NCBI GenBank assembly: GCA_902728285.1
Contig: CACVBU010000939.1
Coordinates: 2,634,443-2,698,442, forward strand
DNA: 64,000 bases
DNA from: Clytia hemisphaerica
Lineage: Eukaryota > Cnidaria > Hydrozoa > Leptothecata > Clytiidae
Reading direction: 5' to 3'
In this document: positions 11,149-23,207 of the stretch, in pieces
Position numbering within the stretch: the first letter of the stretch is position 1
Layout: each line of letters starts with the position of its first letter
Made by a program: the position numbers and the translations under genes
Notes under the pieces: generated by a model
Seen by the model: the letters and a program-made list of their open reading frames with translations, nothing else
What the model was told of the DNA's origin: nothing
Databases searched by the model: none

Positions 11149-11588
11149 ATCATCGAAAACTCTTCATCCAATTTGAACACATCATCATCATCATCATCAT
11201 CATCAACATTAATATCTTCAGCAAATTCATCATCCAGTTACAACAACTCGTTTGAAATCAGTCCACACGGAAGTAAAACTTCAAGTCCAATCGTGGATAA
11301 GTTGGTCCATCAGTCAGCGTTTAATAATAAACTACAGCAGAGGAGGCTAAAGGTGGAGTTACCAGAATTCATACTCTACTCTGACACTAAAATTAATCAA
11401 TATGCTGGCTCATCAACTTCCTTCCTAAAAACAGATATTGACTGACTCGTGGCTGGTTGTGTCACAAATATGAACTCTGTTACACAAAAGCTTGATCCCC
11501 CAAGATATACCCTTACCCCACCGAAACAGAAAAAGTTGCGATAGAGATGTGCAAAATATATCCCTCTTTGTTAATGGATAAAAGTCAT
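11149..11588 (+). pseudogene. Ser-rich exon, frameshifted
   Basis: Acceptor CCAATCAG at 11148. The frame opens with IIENSSSN, then a poly-Ser tract from a TCA repeat, and reaches VELPEFILYSDTK before TGA at 11445. Another frame then carries TETEKVAIEMCKIYPSLL to a GTAAGT donor at 11589, in phase with the next exon. The exon has therefore suffered an indel. The TEKVAIEMCK...YPSLL stretch resembles a conserved block of multicopy SAM-containing proteins in cnidarians and fish, by memory only. Confidence 0.45.
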
Positions 11589-12086
11589 GTAAGTTGATTG
11601 TTGAAGTTCTTTGTTTCAGTAATGTTTTTTTCTCTAAAATTAACGCTTAAGGGTTTCATCTAATTTTGGGTGGCGAGCGTTCTTGGATATAAAATTTCTC
11701 TTTATTTTGATTTTTGCTCACCAGGGAAGAGGAGTTATCTTTTTTGAAAATTAATATTCACATACCTTCATTGTCATTCAAAATTATACATACACCAGCT
11801 ATGTTCATGGCATTAGTGAAAGGTGCTGAGGGATGCAAATTTTAGAATTTGTCAAAGAGGACTGGCGTGGTAGCTGGTGGTAGTTATATTCTTGTTGCAG
11901 AATACCCTTGGGGTACCACTATATATATGCCTTATTTTGTTCGTCCAGCTTACACGATTTTTCAATGAAGTTCATTGATTCAAAAATTAATTGCCACTTG
12001 ATGTTTGAAGGGGACGATTACTCAGAGGTCAAAGTGACTGTTCAATTGTTGAGTACCTATTAACACTTAAATTTCCTTTCATTTAG

Positions 12087-12536
12087 AGAACACTATGGGT
12101 AAAATTGAAGCGAGCTGTCTCAAACCGGAAGCCAGTAATGAAGAAACAAGGAACAAAACAGAAACGGTCAAAATATTACCGTGAATCCTTACTCGAGAAA
12201 GACGTATCTGACAAACCGGCTTTACAAGAAAGTACATTAGATGATGGAACGGAAGAAAATTAGCTTGAAGAAAATAACATTGCGTCGATTGAGACAACTG
12301 CTGAATCTGACATTCATGTTGACAGTCCAGAAGATCAACCAACAACAGCAAGGACTTTGGGGGCTCTTCTAGAGGAATTAGCCAAAAGCAGACCCGATTA
12401 TAAGAACGCTTCCTTCCTGAACAGCACCCTATTTGAAGACAGAAGGATAAAGATAAAAGAAAGTGACCAGAACATTGAAAAGCGCATCGAATTCGTAAAA
12501 GCAACATTCCCTCTCTTCGTAAGGAAACCTGAAGAG
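12087..12536 (+). pseudogene. Basic/acidic exon with one in-frame TAG
   Basis: Acceptor CATTTAG, donor GAG|GTAATT. It reads RTLWVKLKRAVSNRKP then a Lys-rich and an acidic stretch. TAG at 12261-12263 interrupts an otherwise continuous frame that goes on to RIEFVKATFPLFVRKPEE. Phase agrees with the exon before (ends ...MDKSH) and with the exon at 12691. Confidence 0.5.
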
Positions 12537-12690
12537 GTAATTTTTTTTCATCCTCAGTTAATTAGCTTTGTGAAAGAATCTAGGCATTTGTAGGCATTTT
12601 TGGAGTTAACTATTATTGCTTGAATTGTTAGGATGTTTTCAAATATTTTTTCATTTTTCGGAAAGTATTCAAGCTAATTTTTTTTTTCAG

Positions 12691-13411
12691 ATTTTGCTTG
12701 AAGTGAAGCGGCTTTTGGACGAAAATAACGACAATTTTATTGAAATTGGAAAAATTCAGGCTGATAATCCTGCACCTGAATATAACTCTAATGTTATGGC
12801 AAGTATTCCGCCACAGCAACGATCACTGGAACAGTGGAATTCACTGCCACTTGAATCGTTACGTCTGCATGCTAATGCTGCAAACCTACCCAAGTGGCAG
12901 CAGCCCTATTTCACCACCACCAGTCATCTTTGTCGAGTTCCGCTTCTTCACCTAATCAAACCAACATCACCATACAGACGCCATCATCCAGACCTCCAGA
13001 CATTCCACCACCAACCGTTCCCATCCATGTTACTACGGCACAACAAACCTTAAGCAGTGGGGGTGCTCTTCATCACGTTCCACATACATGCATTTCGTCA
13101 ACGTCTTCACCACAAGCAGTCGTCACAGAAACTTGGGCTCCCAGATCCAGAAACCCAATACCACGACAACATGATCCTTCACTGTCAGAGACAATTCGTC
13201 AGGAGGTTCTTGCCGTTGTTACAGGCCAACTGTTGTTTGTCTACAGTCGTTGTTTGCCCAACAACATCAACAAGGAGCTGTTCCATCGCTCTCCAGTTCT
13301 GCTGACTCTATTTTTGCACCAATCACCCCACCAACGTTGCCAACTCAGCCCCGAACCCTGATCAACATCTTCCCGCCATTCCTGCAGCTGTTCTCGGAAA
13401 AATACGAAAGG
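12691..13411 (+). pseudogene. Long exon: helical start, then Pro/Ser-rich, frame slips
   Basis: After a 10-T pyrimidine tract and CAG the frame reads ILLEVKRLLDENNDNFIEI, then SIPPQQRSLEQWNSL. From about 12900 the coding-like content moves to a second frame (SSLSSSASSPNQTNI, Pro/Ser/Thr-rich) and at the end to a third (HLPAIPAAVLGKIRK) that leads in phase to the next exon. At least two indels are implied. The donor is AGG|GTTAGT. Confidence 0.4.
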
Positions 13412-13820
13412 GTTAGTTTGTAAATTTAGATTTTCTACTTCCTAATGTGCCGTCTGAGACACGTAACTCATATTCGATTTCACTAGATGATTCCGACGTT
13501 TCTACTATGCCTAAGATTTTGATTCACAACGGGCATCAGTCTAACAGAAGTAGAGTTACTGACATTCATTCTTGGTTTCTGGCCTGGACTTTGTTTATTC
13601 AAGCGTTTATTATTTTCCATCCACACTTGGCAGGCCAATTGACTAAATATCAAATATACATTGCTCAGGCAGCCAGAACTTTTAACTTTAAGGCTGGCAT
13701 CTTAGATGGATCGTTTGTCAAAATCTGATTGATTCTAAAATTTGTTATCAAACTGTATATTTCTGAAGTGAAGCATAAAGTTTCATGTGCAAAAATTGTT
13801 ACCTTCTTGTCTCTTTCCAG

Positions 13821-13889
13821 GTCAGCCACCTCTATCACAATTGCAATTACGTCCAATTGAAATGGAGAGGAAATACAATTACTACAAAG
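13821..13889 (+). CDS. Short exon QPPLSQLQLRPIE
   Basis: Acceptor TCTTTCCAG and donor AAAG|GTGTGT. Entered and left in phase 1, matching both neighbours. No domain recognised. Confidence 0.45.
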
Positions 13890-14143
13890 GTGTGTCATCT
13901 TTGTCCGTTTCTTTTCTTTACCATTTGGAAATGAAGCTTATAAGGTTTCCTGGGGGTCTGTCATCAGCTGTATATACAAAAGTACAAAAAAGTCATTTTT
14001 CTTTGTTTTGTCATTGAATAAGCTAACATTTACAGCCTTTTGAACTCATGTCATTATGATATTTATTAAAAAAGCTTACAGTATAACTTTTACATCATAC
14101 AATTTTTGAGGCTCTTCATATTTAAATTGAGCCTTTCTTCCAG

Positions 14144-14600
14144 GTGATGTTAGTGGCAATTATTGCAAAGAACAACACATTCGGAACGTAAAAATGTTTG
14201 ATTCTACAGAAGAGCAGACTAACGTCGACTTCGAATACACCGAACAGCCCATAGAAGATGATGTTCCAGACCAAGGCACAATTGACCTAAATCTAATCAC
14301 CCTCATGTGTGATCTAGTAACAGTTAAGGTCTTTGTGAACATTGATAACCGTCCAATACTTAAAGTTACTTTGACCTACTCAGATGAACGGGACAAGCTG
14401 GAGTTTTTACAAGCTCTTATGTGATTTGGTTGGTCGTTAAGATGTAATAAAAACAATCTCGTTCTTTTTCTAAAGAACGCGTCATCTCTATCACTTCAAA
14501 TGACCAATTAGTGAAGTATCTTATAAAAACTCCAGTCGACAAAAGGTATGCTTACATAAACGATTCCACTGGTGTTATGCGTTTGGAGGACCTCATTAAA
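14144..14600 (+). pseudogene. Coding exon interrupted by a TIR element
   Basis: Acceptor TTTCTTCCAG. It reads GDVSGNYCKEQHIRNVK and an acidic stretch to LEFLQALM and TGA at 14422. A shifted frame resumes as ERVISITSNDQLVKYL through TGVMRLEDLIKR right up to the TIR element at 14601, so the stop is probably a frameshift product. An AATAAA at 14446-14451 could be a real polyadenylation signal for a shorter transcript. Family unknown. Confidence 0.4.
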
Positions 14601-14962
14601 AGGGTACACGCTTTTTTTATAAGACTACATTTTATAAGAATGTCCATGATGAAAATGGCCAAAAAATTAAGAATAATGCTAAGAATACCACCATCATGGA
14701 ATTTTACTACTCAAGCTAAGAATGCCATTTTTAGAGCATTTCAAATTTAAATTGTGAATTACCCCCAAGTAAGGCTCACCCCTTTCACAAAAATGTCATT
14801 TTATGCTTGTACATATGTACTAAACGCTAAATTTAGTCTGAATTAGGATTCCTAACCTAAGAATGGCTGTAAGAATATTTTAGAATGATTTTCCCAAAAA
14901 AGTTAAAAATATCCACGATAAAATGATTTTACACCATTCTTATAAAAAAAAGCGTGTACCCT
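14601..14962. mobile_element. TIR element, family A (AGGGTACACGC ends)
   Basis: The ends AGGGTACACGCTTTTTTTATAA and their inverted partner TTATAAAAAAAAGCGTGTACCCT bound 362 bp of noncoding AT-rich sequence containing TAAGAATACC words. Coding-like frames abut both sides, so it looks inserted into an exon. No clear target duplication. Two relatives are at 17608-17983 and 62658-62920. Confidence 0.75.
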
Positions 14963-15183
14963 GCGGCGGAACATACCAAATGCAAAACGCTAAAATGAAG
15001 GTAATAGATAGGAAATTGTCTCTAACTGCAAATAAATTGACAAAAGTTCTGGTTATCACAGATGAAGCGTCAGCTATCCCTGCTTCTCCACTGCCAATAG
15101 AAGAGAGAACAAATGCAGTCAAGTTTCCACCCAATAAAGTTGTATTTCATTTTACTTTATTTTGTTCATTTATTTATTCATAG
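14963..15183 (+). pseudogene. Coding remnant downstream of the TIR element
   Basis: Open frame CGGTYQMQNAKMKVIDRKL then KVLVITDEASAIP and PIEERTNAVKFPPNKV to a TAG near 15183. The composition looks coding and the frame begins at the TIR junction, which fits a displaced end of the exon at 14144-14600. Function unknown. Confidence 0.35.
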
Positions 15184-15390
15184 AATTATATTTCACAGGT
15201 CTATCGACCTCTACGAAATAGTTTTAGATTTATAAAAAATTGTCTAATCTTCATCTGTTGTCCAGTTGTCAGAGGATATGGACAGAGAAGACGTTGTTTT
15301 GGTCTTTGTCCTAGGTTTTCAAACTAGGCGAAGGTTTGTTCTGGGGCTTCCTCTTACATGCTAAACGAACGAAGTCACCATTCTCTAAAT

Positions 15391-16047
15391 TCATTTTCTT
15401 TGCCTTTTAACTTTTCTTTCGTTGATGGTGAAGTCGTCTGTAATGCCCATTTCGTTGAATTGTTTCAGCTTATGCAGATTTTGCATTATCCGTTCGTTTT
15501 TCTCCGTACTTTTTAAGATCAACTTGATTGAACGCCATTGTAGCCCTTTTCTGTTTATTAGTTCAATGCGATGGTGGCACGGTTTAATATCTTGGACGCC
15601 AATGGTACTTAGTATACCTTCAATATCTATTTTGTCTTGTTCCTCTTTCGTATCTACCTCTAACTCTACCATTCCATGTATAATAATGTTTTGTTTTCTT
15701 GGTTCAATGTCTCTTTCTTCATTCTTATTTTCTTGTTGGTGTTCTCTCACTGCTGATTTGAAATCATCCTTGCGTTTCTTAGTTACTTCCGCGTATTTTT
15801 TTTCTGATGTTTTTTTCTATATCGTTGTTTGCTGTATCTCTTCTCTTATAATCTGCTTGGTTTTTATTTCAAAATCAGCCACCTTATTGGTTAAGATGCT
15901 TTCGATATCGTTCTTAAGGCTGCGGTTCTTGGCTAGCTGGTTTTCGAGCTTTTTAATGACGTCGTCCTTCTTCTCGATCTCCCTCTGCATCATATGATAC
16001 GAGTTCTCACCTACTTTACTCATTAGAGATCGTGTTATCATAGTCAT
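15391..16047 (-). pseudogene. LINE ORF1-like protein fragment
   Basis: Minus strand, start ATG near 16047. A coiled-coil segment (REIEKKDDVIKKLENQL) precedes a region with QNIIIHGMVE and INERKVKRQRK, the arrangement seen in L1-type ORF1 proteins and other LINE ORF1s (coiled coil, RRM-like, basic tail). Two frames are needed (break near 15817) and a third carries the basic tail to about 15200. No RT follows, so it is an isolated remnant. Confidence 0.55.
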
Positions 16048-16121
16048 TTTAAAAAACCCCGTCTGGTAATGTATTGTTTCAGCTTTTTGTTCAATTTTCC
16101 TTTGTTACAAACAAAAGACAA

Positions 16122-16215
16122 GTTGCGATTTGCATACTTTTTGATCACGTTACCAAAATCTCCTCTTGGGATTGACCTATTTTCTAATCACATGATCAAA
16201 AAGTTTGCAAAATAA
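16122..16215. repeat. Short inverted repeat around TTTTTGATCA
   Basis: CGATTTGCATACTTTTTGATCA faces TGATCAAAAAGTTTGCAAAA about 50 bp away. It could fold as an imperfect hairpin, or be a very small MITE. No coding content. Confidence 0.45.
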
Positions 16216-16330
16216 ATCGATTTGGTATGTAAGCTCCATCTTTTAACAATATAGAGGTATATTATTACATTTTCATAAAAAAGAATGACAGTACATAAGG
16301 ACAAAAGCCTTCCAGACCAGTGTTTTTATA

Positions 16331-16501
16331 ATGACTATGGTGTTATCCGCACGCAATTTCGACACAGATATTGTTCGTTATAAGTGTTGGCAAAATCTTG
16401 CAGCTGGTAAAGCGGTAATTCTGTGCACTCGTACAGAGTGTACAATGCGGTGGCAGTTTCGGCATTTTAGACGGTTTTGGTCATCGTCATCTGAGCAGGA
16501 G
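16331..16501 (+). CDS. Possible exon, family unknown
   Basis: Open frame from ATG reading MTMVLSARNFDTDIVRYKC then WQFRHFRRFWSSSSEQE, ending at a donor-like GAG|GTGAGA. Richer in CG dinucleotides than its surroundings and rich in Arg/Trp/Cys. I recognise no domain and found no partner exon. Confidence 0.3.
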
Positions 16502-17607
16502 GTGAGAGTGCATGTTTTTTTTTGCTTACCTTCTTAAAATGGTTATTTTTGTTGCTTTTTGTCGGTATTTTCGTTCATGTTTTTGATCTTGCTAAATTTC
16601 AACCATTTTTGCTTCATTTCGTTATCAATCTTCAACTGAGTTATTTTAGCATAACCTGCCACAATTTAAAGATTCTTCATCCCCAAACACCAATTTGTTT
16701 TCATGTGTTACTTGCAAGTCTTCTCTTTCCACTGTTGGTAGGAGGAAAATAATCAGTGCCCTTTTACAATTTGAGGATAACAACAAAACAATCAATGTGA
16801 AATTTGCCCGAAGTCAAATGGATGACTAATTTAAAACATGCACACAGCAATCCCCACAGACTTGGATGATATTAATATTGCATTTCTCCAAGACTGCAAT
16901 ACTGTGATGCTCTATGATGCTCACAATTTCTGCATTGGTTTTACGTAAAAACTTGAGCATAGTCATGGTAAAAACCAAAAACCAAAAACATTATCAAATT
17001 AGGAAAAAATGAACTTGGTTGATTTTGATTTACAGCTTAGAAAAGGGTCTCAATAAATCATTCTTAACCTGTTAGTGTTTTGTTTTTCTTTTTAGATTTT
17101 TAAATTAATCTTCCTAGTAGCAGTAGCTCTAGTAGCTTTAGTCTTATGTTACATAATATATATTGCTAAACATGTTTATAATGAGATTGTTTACTATATT
17201 TCTATTACAAGATATTGTCATATCATGCCTGTTTATATCTTTATATATCAGCACATAGGATATTCTTATATCTACTATAGTTTTATCTTATTGGTTTGTA
17301 AGATTAGAAATGAAGCACTGCATATTTCATTTGCATGGTATTCTTAAGATTATAAAATTATGTAGTTGTGGTAACAAGTTTTATCAGTGACTTCTCTTTC
17401 AAAATTTGAACCTACCCAAAATTTACGGCAACCAACTTTATTATAGAAGTCAAAATACTCAAAGACGAAGAAAAAATTCTTTCATTGAAATTCAATAATT
17501 ATCTACAATTGACTTCCAAAAGGCGTTAGGAAAGGATTGTAGTCGTAAGTTGTGGAGTTACTCTAGTTGCGAGTCGGGGAGTTGCAAATTTGCCAGATAT
17601 CAAAATA
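16502..17607. other. No supported gene
   Basis: AT-rich sequence with homopolymer T runs and no coding signal on either strand. Confidence 0.35.
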
Positions 17608-17983
17608 AGTACACGCTTTTTTAATAAAATCTTCTATAAGAATATCAGGGTGAAAATTGGCCAAATCGTAAGAATACCCTAAGAATACCCTCTAGGGTGA
17701 GTTTCACGGAATTTGATAGGAACACAGTCATTTGTATTTGGTTAACAGAAAAAACTGCTTCCTTTGTTAGAGATAAATCAGAGCTTTGAGGAAGAAATTT
17801 AATTTTAACCCAAATGTTCACTCAAAAGTCCAAAACTCTCAAATTGATCATTTCTCATGTTTGTAAAAAAGTTAAGTCTAAAAAAGTAAGAATACGTTAG
17901 GAATATTACTTTTTCTTTCTTAAGAATACTTGACCCTCATAACTGACACTGACCCTGACACTATTCCCATAAAAAAAGTGTGT
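17608..17983. mobile_element. TIR element, family A, second copy
   Basis: Left end AGTACACGCTTTTTTAATAA, right end CCCATAAAAAAAGTGTGTA (inverted). Inside are TAAGAATACCCT words and near the right end CTGACACTGACCCTGACACT. About 376 bp, noncoding, more diverged than the copy at 14601. Confidence 0.65.
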
Positions 17984-18063
17984 AATATGTTTCAAAAGTA
18001 TATTTTTATCATGCGACCATATGTTTATTTATAAAAGCCCGAAGGGCTAGATGCCGTGCTTCG

Positions 18064-19094
18064 GCTAAAAAGTGTGCTGTGGACCTGTGGTTGGGTAGGA
18101 AATCCTACACGTGACAATAAAATAGAATTTCAGCAATTGACCAATCAGAAGCTTTGCGGGTTTTCAAAAACAAAAGCAACATAATTTTCTACATGCAATG
18201 AATGGCTTAAAGCATGACAACTAATGTTATTTTAAAACAAAAAAATTCGGTCATCGTAAATTTGGTAGCAACTCACGATGCAACTACTCAACTCGTCGAC
18301 TTGAATTTTTTCTTGTTTATATTACACATGTTGATTTTTATGTCTTAAATTGTACCCCGAGTTTTCCATTTTTCTATGAGCAGAAGCAGCCGTAAGATTC
18401 TATAGAAATACTGTATGTGTTCTTATCTGACCTTGCATTTTCTTATACAAATGATGTGTTCTGATTTCTAGGGAACCTTAATCGCACTATGTGTCTCTCT
18501 AAACTTATTACTACTTTTTTATGGTTGGATGTGTTCTAAAATCTAGGAAAAACATTTTGACAATACATACTTGTAAGATACTTGTTTTTTCCACGAAAGA
18601 TGTGTTCTGAAACCTTCTAGGGTTCCTAGTCAACAATATCACGTCATTTTTCTCTTGATTATACCCCCTGTCTCCTTAAAAGATGTGTTCCGAAGCTTTC
18701 TAGGGTTACCTAGACAACAAGAACACATCTGATGACTTGATTATACTCCTGTCTCGTCAGAACACATCATTATTTCTAGCTGATTAATTTTCAAGATCTT
18801 ATCAAAACAGATCGGAAAAAAGGTCGCCTCGCCGGCTGCTTTCGTACGAGCAACCAGATCCCTGAAAGATAATTTCTTCAACAAGTCATTGAATTGGCAA
18901 TCGTAATACCTTAAGTGGATTAAAGTTCGCGTGGATCAATTTTCACGTGGATCAATTTTCGCGAATTTTGACCTAGGCTTCTGCTCATCCTCTAGCGAAA
19001 AAAGTTTCTTATAGAGGCTGCTTAATACTCGGTAGATCCTCTTTCCCAGAATATGCCGCTTTTCGCCGAATTTCGGCGAACAACACTTTTTAGC
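18064..19094. mobile_element. ~1-kb TIR element with internal GATGTGTTCTGA repeats
   Basis: GCTAAAAAGTGT at 18064-18075 is inverted at 19083-19094. The interior has no ORF but holds five degenerate copies of GATGTGTTCTGA...TCTAGGG (near 18413, 18452, 18527, 18599, 18683) plus inverted copies near 18723 and 18759. Subterminal repeats of this kind are common transposase-binding arrays. The TIR is short, so the boundaries are tentative. Confidence 0.4.
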
Positions 19095-20639
19095 TAGTGA
19101 GTGCTTATGATGATGAATTTGTGAAGGAACTCTCCCCGTTACGATTTAGATTTTTCATAGCCTGTAACAAACTAATAACAAATATTTTCATTATTGATAG
19201 CGATATTAAAAATGTACGTGCTAGTTTGATACAGGCTCGCTTGATTGTTCACATTTTGAATTCAACATGGCTGCCGAAGCGAAGTAGAGATTTTCTCCTT
19301 TTTGGAGTTTATTTTGGTTTTTGGAAGTTATAATTTTAGATTTAAAAGCTTTGTCTGTGTAAATGTATGTTCAGTTGTATCTATGGAATGCATCAAGGGA
19401 AAGTTGTGTCTCAGTTGCATGAAATAATGATTCAAATTAAGATTTTTTGTTTGTTTTGATTTTGGCTGATGTTTTGGTTACAAGATCTTGAATTTTTTTC
19501 AAGTTTCGACAAGTATTATCACTTTGAGGCCTACAATAAAACAACAGGTATGTCAAATCTACTTTGTTCTTTGTTAGAGAGCAGGATTCTTTGGTTTTCT
19601 GGAAGATTTCTTAAGTTTTCAAAGCTACTTTAAAAGAGTTTTAAAGTCAATTATTTTTTTGTAAGTTTTTCTCAAGTTTTAGTCATCAAAAACTGGACTC
19701 TGGACAAGGGTTCATACCTCTAGTTTGGCCTTCTTGCTATATCATTCCGAAAAGCATGAACCTTGCAGCTGTGATTAAATATTTCTCATATTTTTGTCGG
19801 TTTCGAGAACTTTGGAGAGATTGAGTTTTTGTTTTGACTTTTCGCAGACCCGAAAGACTCAGTCAGACTCAAATATTCGAGGAGATGATTTTAGTTGATA
19901 TTTCTTAGATGTCTTGGTGATACATCTTTAAATTGGAAGAAAACTTAATAAATTTTGTATAATATTTTCTACATTTTTAATGGTTTCAAGGTACAAATTT
20001 TCTCTGATCTCAAAACCCATTTTAAAATGGTTTCTTCTTTCAATTTTTTTTGTATAGTTTCTTTTCCTCAACAAGAGAAAAAAACCTTATTCAATACTAT
20101 TATAGGGATGCAAGAGGATTTTTTCATTTATTAAGCTTTCTTTTTTATGGATTCTTTGTTTTGATCTTTTCTCTGACTTCCTATACAATGTGAGATTGAA
20201 GTCAGAAAGCTGATGTTTATAAAACTCAAAGAACTAGGCTTTTTCATAAATCTTTTTATCCAGACTCTCTTATATAATAAGTCAAAGTGAAGACAGAACA
20301 TATTTTTGTGACTTTGTCTCTTTTTTATTTTTATTATTTTCTGACTCGCCATATAAACTCGTCCCTTTCCGTAACTCGCCAAAAAAGGTAAAATCGGCCA
20401 CCATAGCGGGAAGGCAAGCCGTACACTATTAAGCAAACCTATATAAGAGATATATCTATAGAGGTTTGCGAATAAAACTAATTTTGACCGTGTTTGAAAA
20501 AGTTCGTCCTTGCGAAAAATCTAAATTTCCAATTTTGGCCAAAACCCCTAGGAAAATGAAAGAAATATATCTCTATATCTCTATTACCTTCATGGACCTA
20601 TGAAAGAGGTTATCAAAGGCTTACAAAACTTCCAATATT
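19095..20639. other. No supported gene
   Basis: AT-rich. Open frames exist on both strands but none carries a recognisable motif. A small hairpin, GCAAACCTATATA facing TATCTATAGAGGTTTGC, lies near 20434-20468. Confidence 0.35.
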
Positions 20640-20851
20640 CAAGCACCTTTTCCAGAAAAGCCCATTCAAATTGAACCCGATATTCTTGTTAAACACAATA
20701 GCTGTCTGTTGCTGCTGGCAGGCGTGGAAATCATCTTTCACTGGAAAATGTATTACGATTTATCACAGGCTGCCCTGAAGTTCCTGAATTGGGGTTTAGT
20801 GTCCCGCTGGTTATGAAATTTGTGAAGTCAACAGTCACCTATGTTATCAAA
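20640..20851 (+). pseudogene. HECT-like C-terminal fragment
   Basis: Reading PEKPIQIEPDILVKHNSC, then after a frame shift SLENVLRFITGCPEVPELGF, ending at the donor AAA|GTAAGT. The last part resembles the region before the catalytic Cys of HECT ubiquitin ligases (V-L-x-F-x-T-G-x-x-x-x-P-x-L-G-F). The catalytic Cys segment itself is not present. Short and frameshifted, so only a tentative match. Confidence 0.4.
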
Positions 20852-20972
20852 GTAAGTATTAAACATTTGTATACAATGATCATACTTTACTTTTGGTAAA
20901 AAAAATTTTTTCATTGAAAATGATAGGCAGGATTTTTTCTTTGCTTTACCGTAACTTTTGTTTATGTTTCAG

Positions 20973-21911
20973 AAAACGCCTGCAATTACCAACAAGGAAG
21001 ATGAGGTTGAAACAAAAGAAAAAGCTAATAAAGGTGAAGAAGAAAAACCACAAGAAGTGACGATGCAATAAAAGAAGATGAAGAAGTCAAAGTGAAGGTA
21101 AAAAAAACGAAGAATGGTTTTACTAGATTTCAGTTGATTTGTACCTTAAGTGCTCTGACCACAGTGAATTTCTAATATTTGCCAGGTACAAAATATTAAT
21201 TTCTACTAAATGTAGCACACAAAACTGTGACATGTTAATATCACGATCTAAATTTGGAAAATGCAGAGAGGCACTTAAACGAAATCAAGTCATTGAGTTG
21301 CTAATGAAAGTGTAAAAGTACCAACAAAATTCTCAGTTGATTTAAGCTTTGCAGGTTTTTAAAATCCACAACCTTTAAGCTGTGGGTCCACCGGGAAAAG
21401 AATAAGTGTCTCAAATCTCTTCGTCAAAAATAGTTTGAGACAACTGTGCTAGAATTAAAAATCTATTACTTACTACGGATGAAAAAAAATATGAAAATTT
21501 TTATTTCCTAGCACTTATTTGTTTTTCTCTGTCGCAAAAAAAAATCATTTCAGACATATAAATGCCTAAATTCATTTTTGTGAACAGGTATTTGCAATGA
21601 ACAAATCTTTTTTTCAGTGGACACTCAGCCTTGAGATTTCAGGTTTTGAAATATCACCCTAAATATATTAAATATGTTTATTTAAGATTGCTGAAGATTT
21701 GGAAATAAAACTGAGAGAAATCAGAATGTCGAGATCAGTCGCTTCCAAGAGTTCTGGACTAGCTCATGAAGAAAAAAACCTTGTCACGCACGTTCCAAAA
21801 AAAACAAACCCAAAAAGACATGTCACAGAGGGTCGAGTTGGTAAAGGAGCTAAAAAGAAACGCAAAGCAGCTATTTTAAATGTTGCACCAAAGAAGTCCA
21901 TGATGAAAAAG
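20973..21911 (+). CDS. Acidic and basic linker exons (20973-21098, 21687-21911)
   Basis: The first exon (acceptor GTTTCAG) is Glu/Lys-rich with one frame slip, ending VKVK|GTAAAA. The second is 75 codons: IAEDLEIKLREIRMSRS, then a Lys/Arg-rich stretch (KKTNPKRH, GAKKKRKAAI) that looks like a nuclear localisation signal, ending MMKK|GTAAAA. Placed between the HECT-like and Ulp1-like parts in the same orientation. Whether all belong to one transcript is inference. Confidence 0.4.
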
Positions 21912-22310
21912 GTAAAATTTTAATATAGACGTTAATAAGACATTATCATTATAATATTGTTACATTATCAAATTTGAAATCCACAGCACCCCTCATGCAT
22001 TTGATAAATATCTAGATAAAACCTGAAAACTTGTAATTTTTACCCCAAATCTCCAAATATTAGTACTTGTAGTGTATTTTACTGTATATTTCAACTTGGC
22101 CAGTTAAGATTTTAATAATTTTACGAGTAAAATTGAAACTTAGCTATGGCTACCTTACTATCCTGCTATTTAGTAAATCTGAAAGTCTACCTTTTTAACT
22201 ACAAGATCTTTTGTTCATAACAAAGTTGATAAAGTGATAAAAAACAGTTAATGAAGAACTGTATCCCTGTAATTTTAGATTTAACTGTTTATGTATCAGA
22301 TGTCATCACT

Positions 22311-22603
22311 CCGGGGGGGGGGGGGTACTTAGGCAAAAGTGGACGATGGGTATGTGCTGACGGTAAGGGTCGGATTTTTCACCTTTCAAAGTCTCTCTAA
22401 GGGTCGGAAAATCAGAAAGTTTTAAATTAGTCTCTCTAAGGGTCGTAAAATTCAGGATTTTTAGGAAATTTTTTGATTTCCAGAGAAAAAATGTAATAAA
22501 GTCTCTCTAAGGGTATGACTTTTTCCAAAAATTGAAAAATTCGGTCGGTTTTCGGAGGTCCCGTCCGCACATACCCCTCATTCGCCAACCCTAGTACCCC
22601 CGG
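22311..22603. mobile_element. MITE with CCGGGGGGGTACT-type ends
   Basis: The left end is a C/G run with GGTACTTAGGC and GGGTATGTGCTGACGG. The right end inverts it (CCGTCCGCACATACCC, CTAGTACCCCCGG). Inside, GTCTCTCTAAGGGTCG is repeated three to four times. About 293 bp, GC-rich against its surroundings and inserted upstream of the Ulp1-like exon. Flanking CACT words on each side may be a target duplication. Confidence 0.8.
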
Positions 22604-22689
22604 GCACCACTCTCAACAGACCGGCACATGGAGTACCAAAAAAGGACAAGGAAAATCAAATTAACAACTCGTAAAATCAACCTCAGACG

Positions 22690-23150
22690 AGTCAATCAAT
22701 TTGGCTTAGCAGTATCTCAAAAAGGAATTTCCTCATCTTGGTGGATTGTTTGATAAGTTTGCTGAAATGGAACATACAGGATGTGATTCCATCAAGCAAC
22801 CACTACCTCCGAATTGTCAATTTGGGTAATTTACATTGGATATGTGTTTCGCCACTATCAGTGAAAGAAGAAACAGATAATCAATGTCATGCTATTGATG
22901 ATTCCTGGTTGGGGAAACACTTCCTGACGAGATCAAAAGTACAATTACGTCATTTTCCCACTGTGAAGAAGACAATATCAGGCTTGAAATACAACCGGTC
23001 AAGCAACAAACTAATGGTGTTGATTGTGGGGTCTTTGCAATTGCTATTGGTACATTGTTGGCTCATAACAAATATCCTACAACAACTACATTTGCAAAGA
23101 ATGAGGGAACATCTCATTTCTTGTATCCAAAATGAAAAATGACTTTGCTC
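22690..23150 (+). pseudogene. Ulp1-like (C48) cysteine protease exon, frameshifted
   Basis: Catalytic His in GNLHWICVSPLS, the Asp in AIDDSWLGKHF, and the Gln/Cys block QQTNGVDCGVFAIAIG: the order H, D, Q, C expected of SUMO-protease-like C48 peptidases. A typical lead-in YLKKEFPHLGGLFDKF precedes the His block. At least two frame changes are needed (near 22800 and 22985), and TAG interrupts the lead-in, so this copy is dead. In animals such exons often sit inside DNA transposons rather than host SUMO proteases. Confidence 0.65.
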
Positions 23151-23207
23151 CCAACAATCACAAAGAGGGTGTGAAAATGCAATAGACAAAGACATATTGT
23201 ACTCCTT

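Noticed and set aside
12079-12507. 142-codon minus-strand ORF opposite the 12.1-kb exon
   Set aside because: Shadow of the plus-strand coding exon, which has splice sites and phase agreement.
15422-15997. 191-codon plus-strand ORF rich in Ser/Phe/Cys
   Set aside because: Antisense of the LINE ORF1-like coiled coil; the hydrophobic look comes from reversed Lys/Glu codons.
19097-19333. 78-codon plus-strand ORF in AT-rich DNA
   Set aside because: Starts at a non-ATG codon, no domain, no splice or promoter context; random open frames of this size are expected here.
20131-20436. 101-codon minus-strand ORF
   Set aside because: Lys/Phe-rich composition follows AT content and no motif or partner exon supports it.
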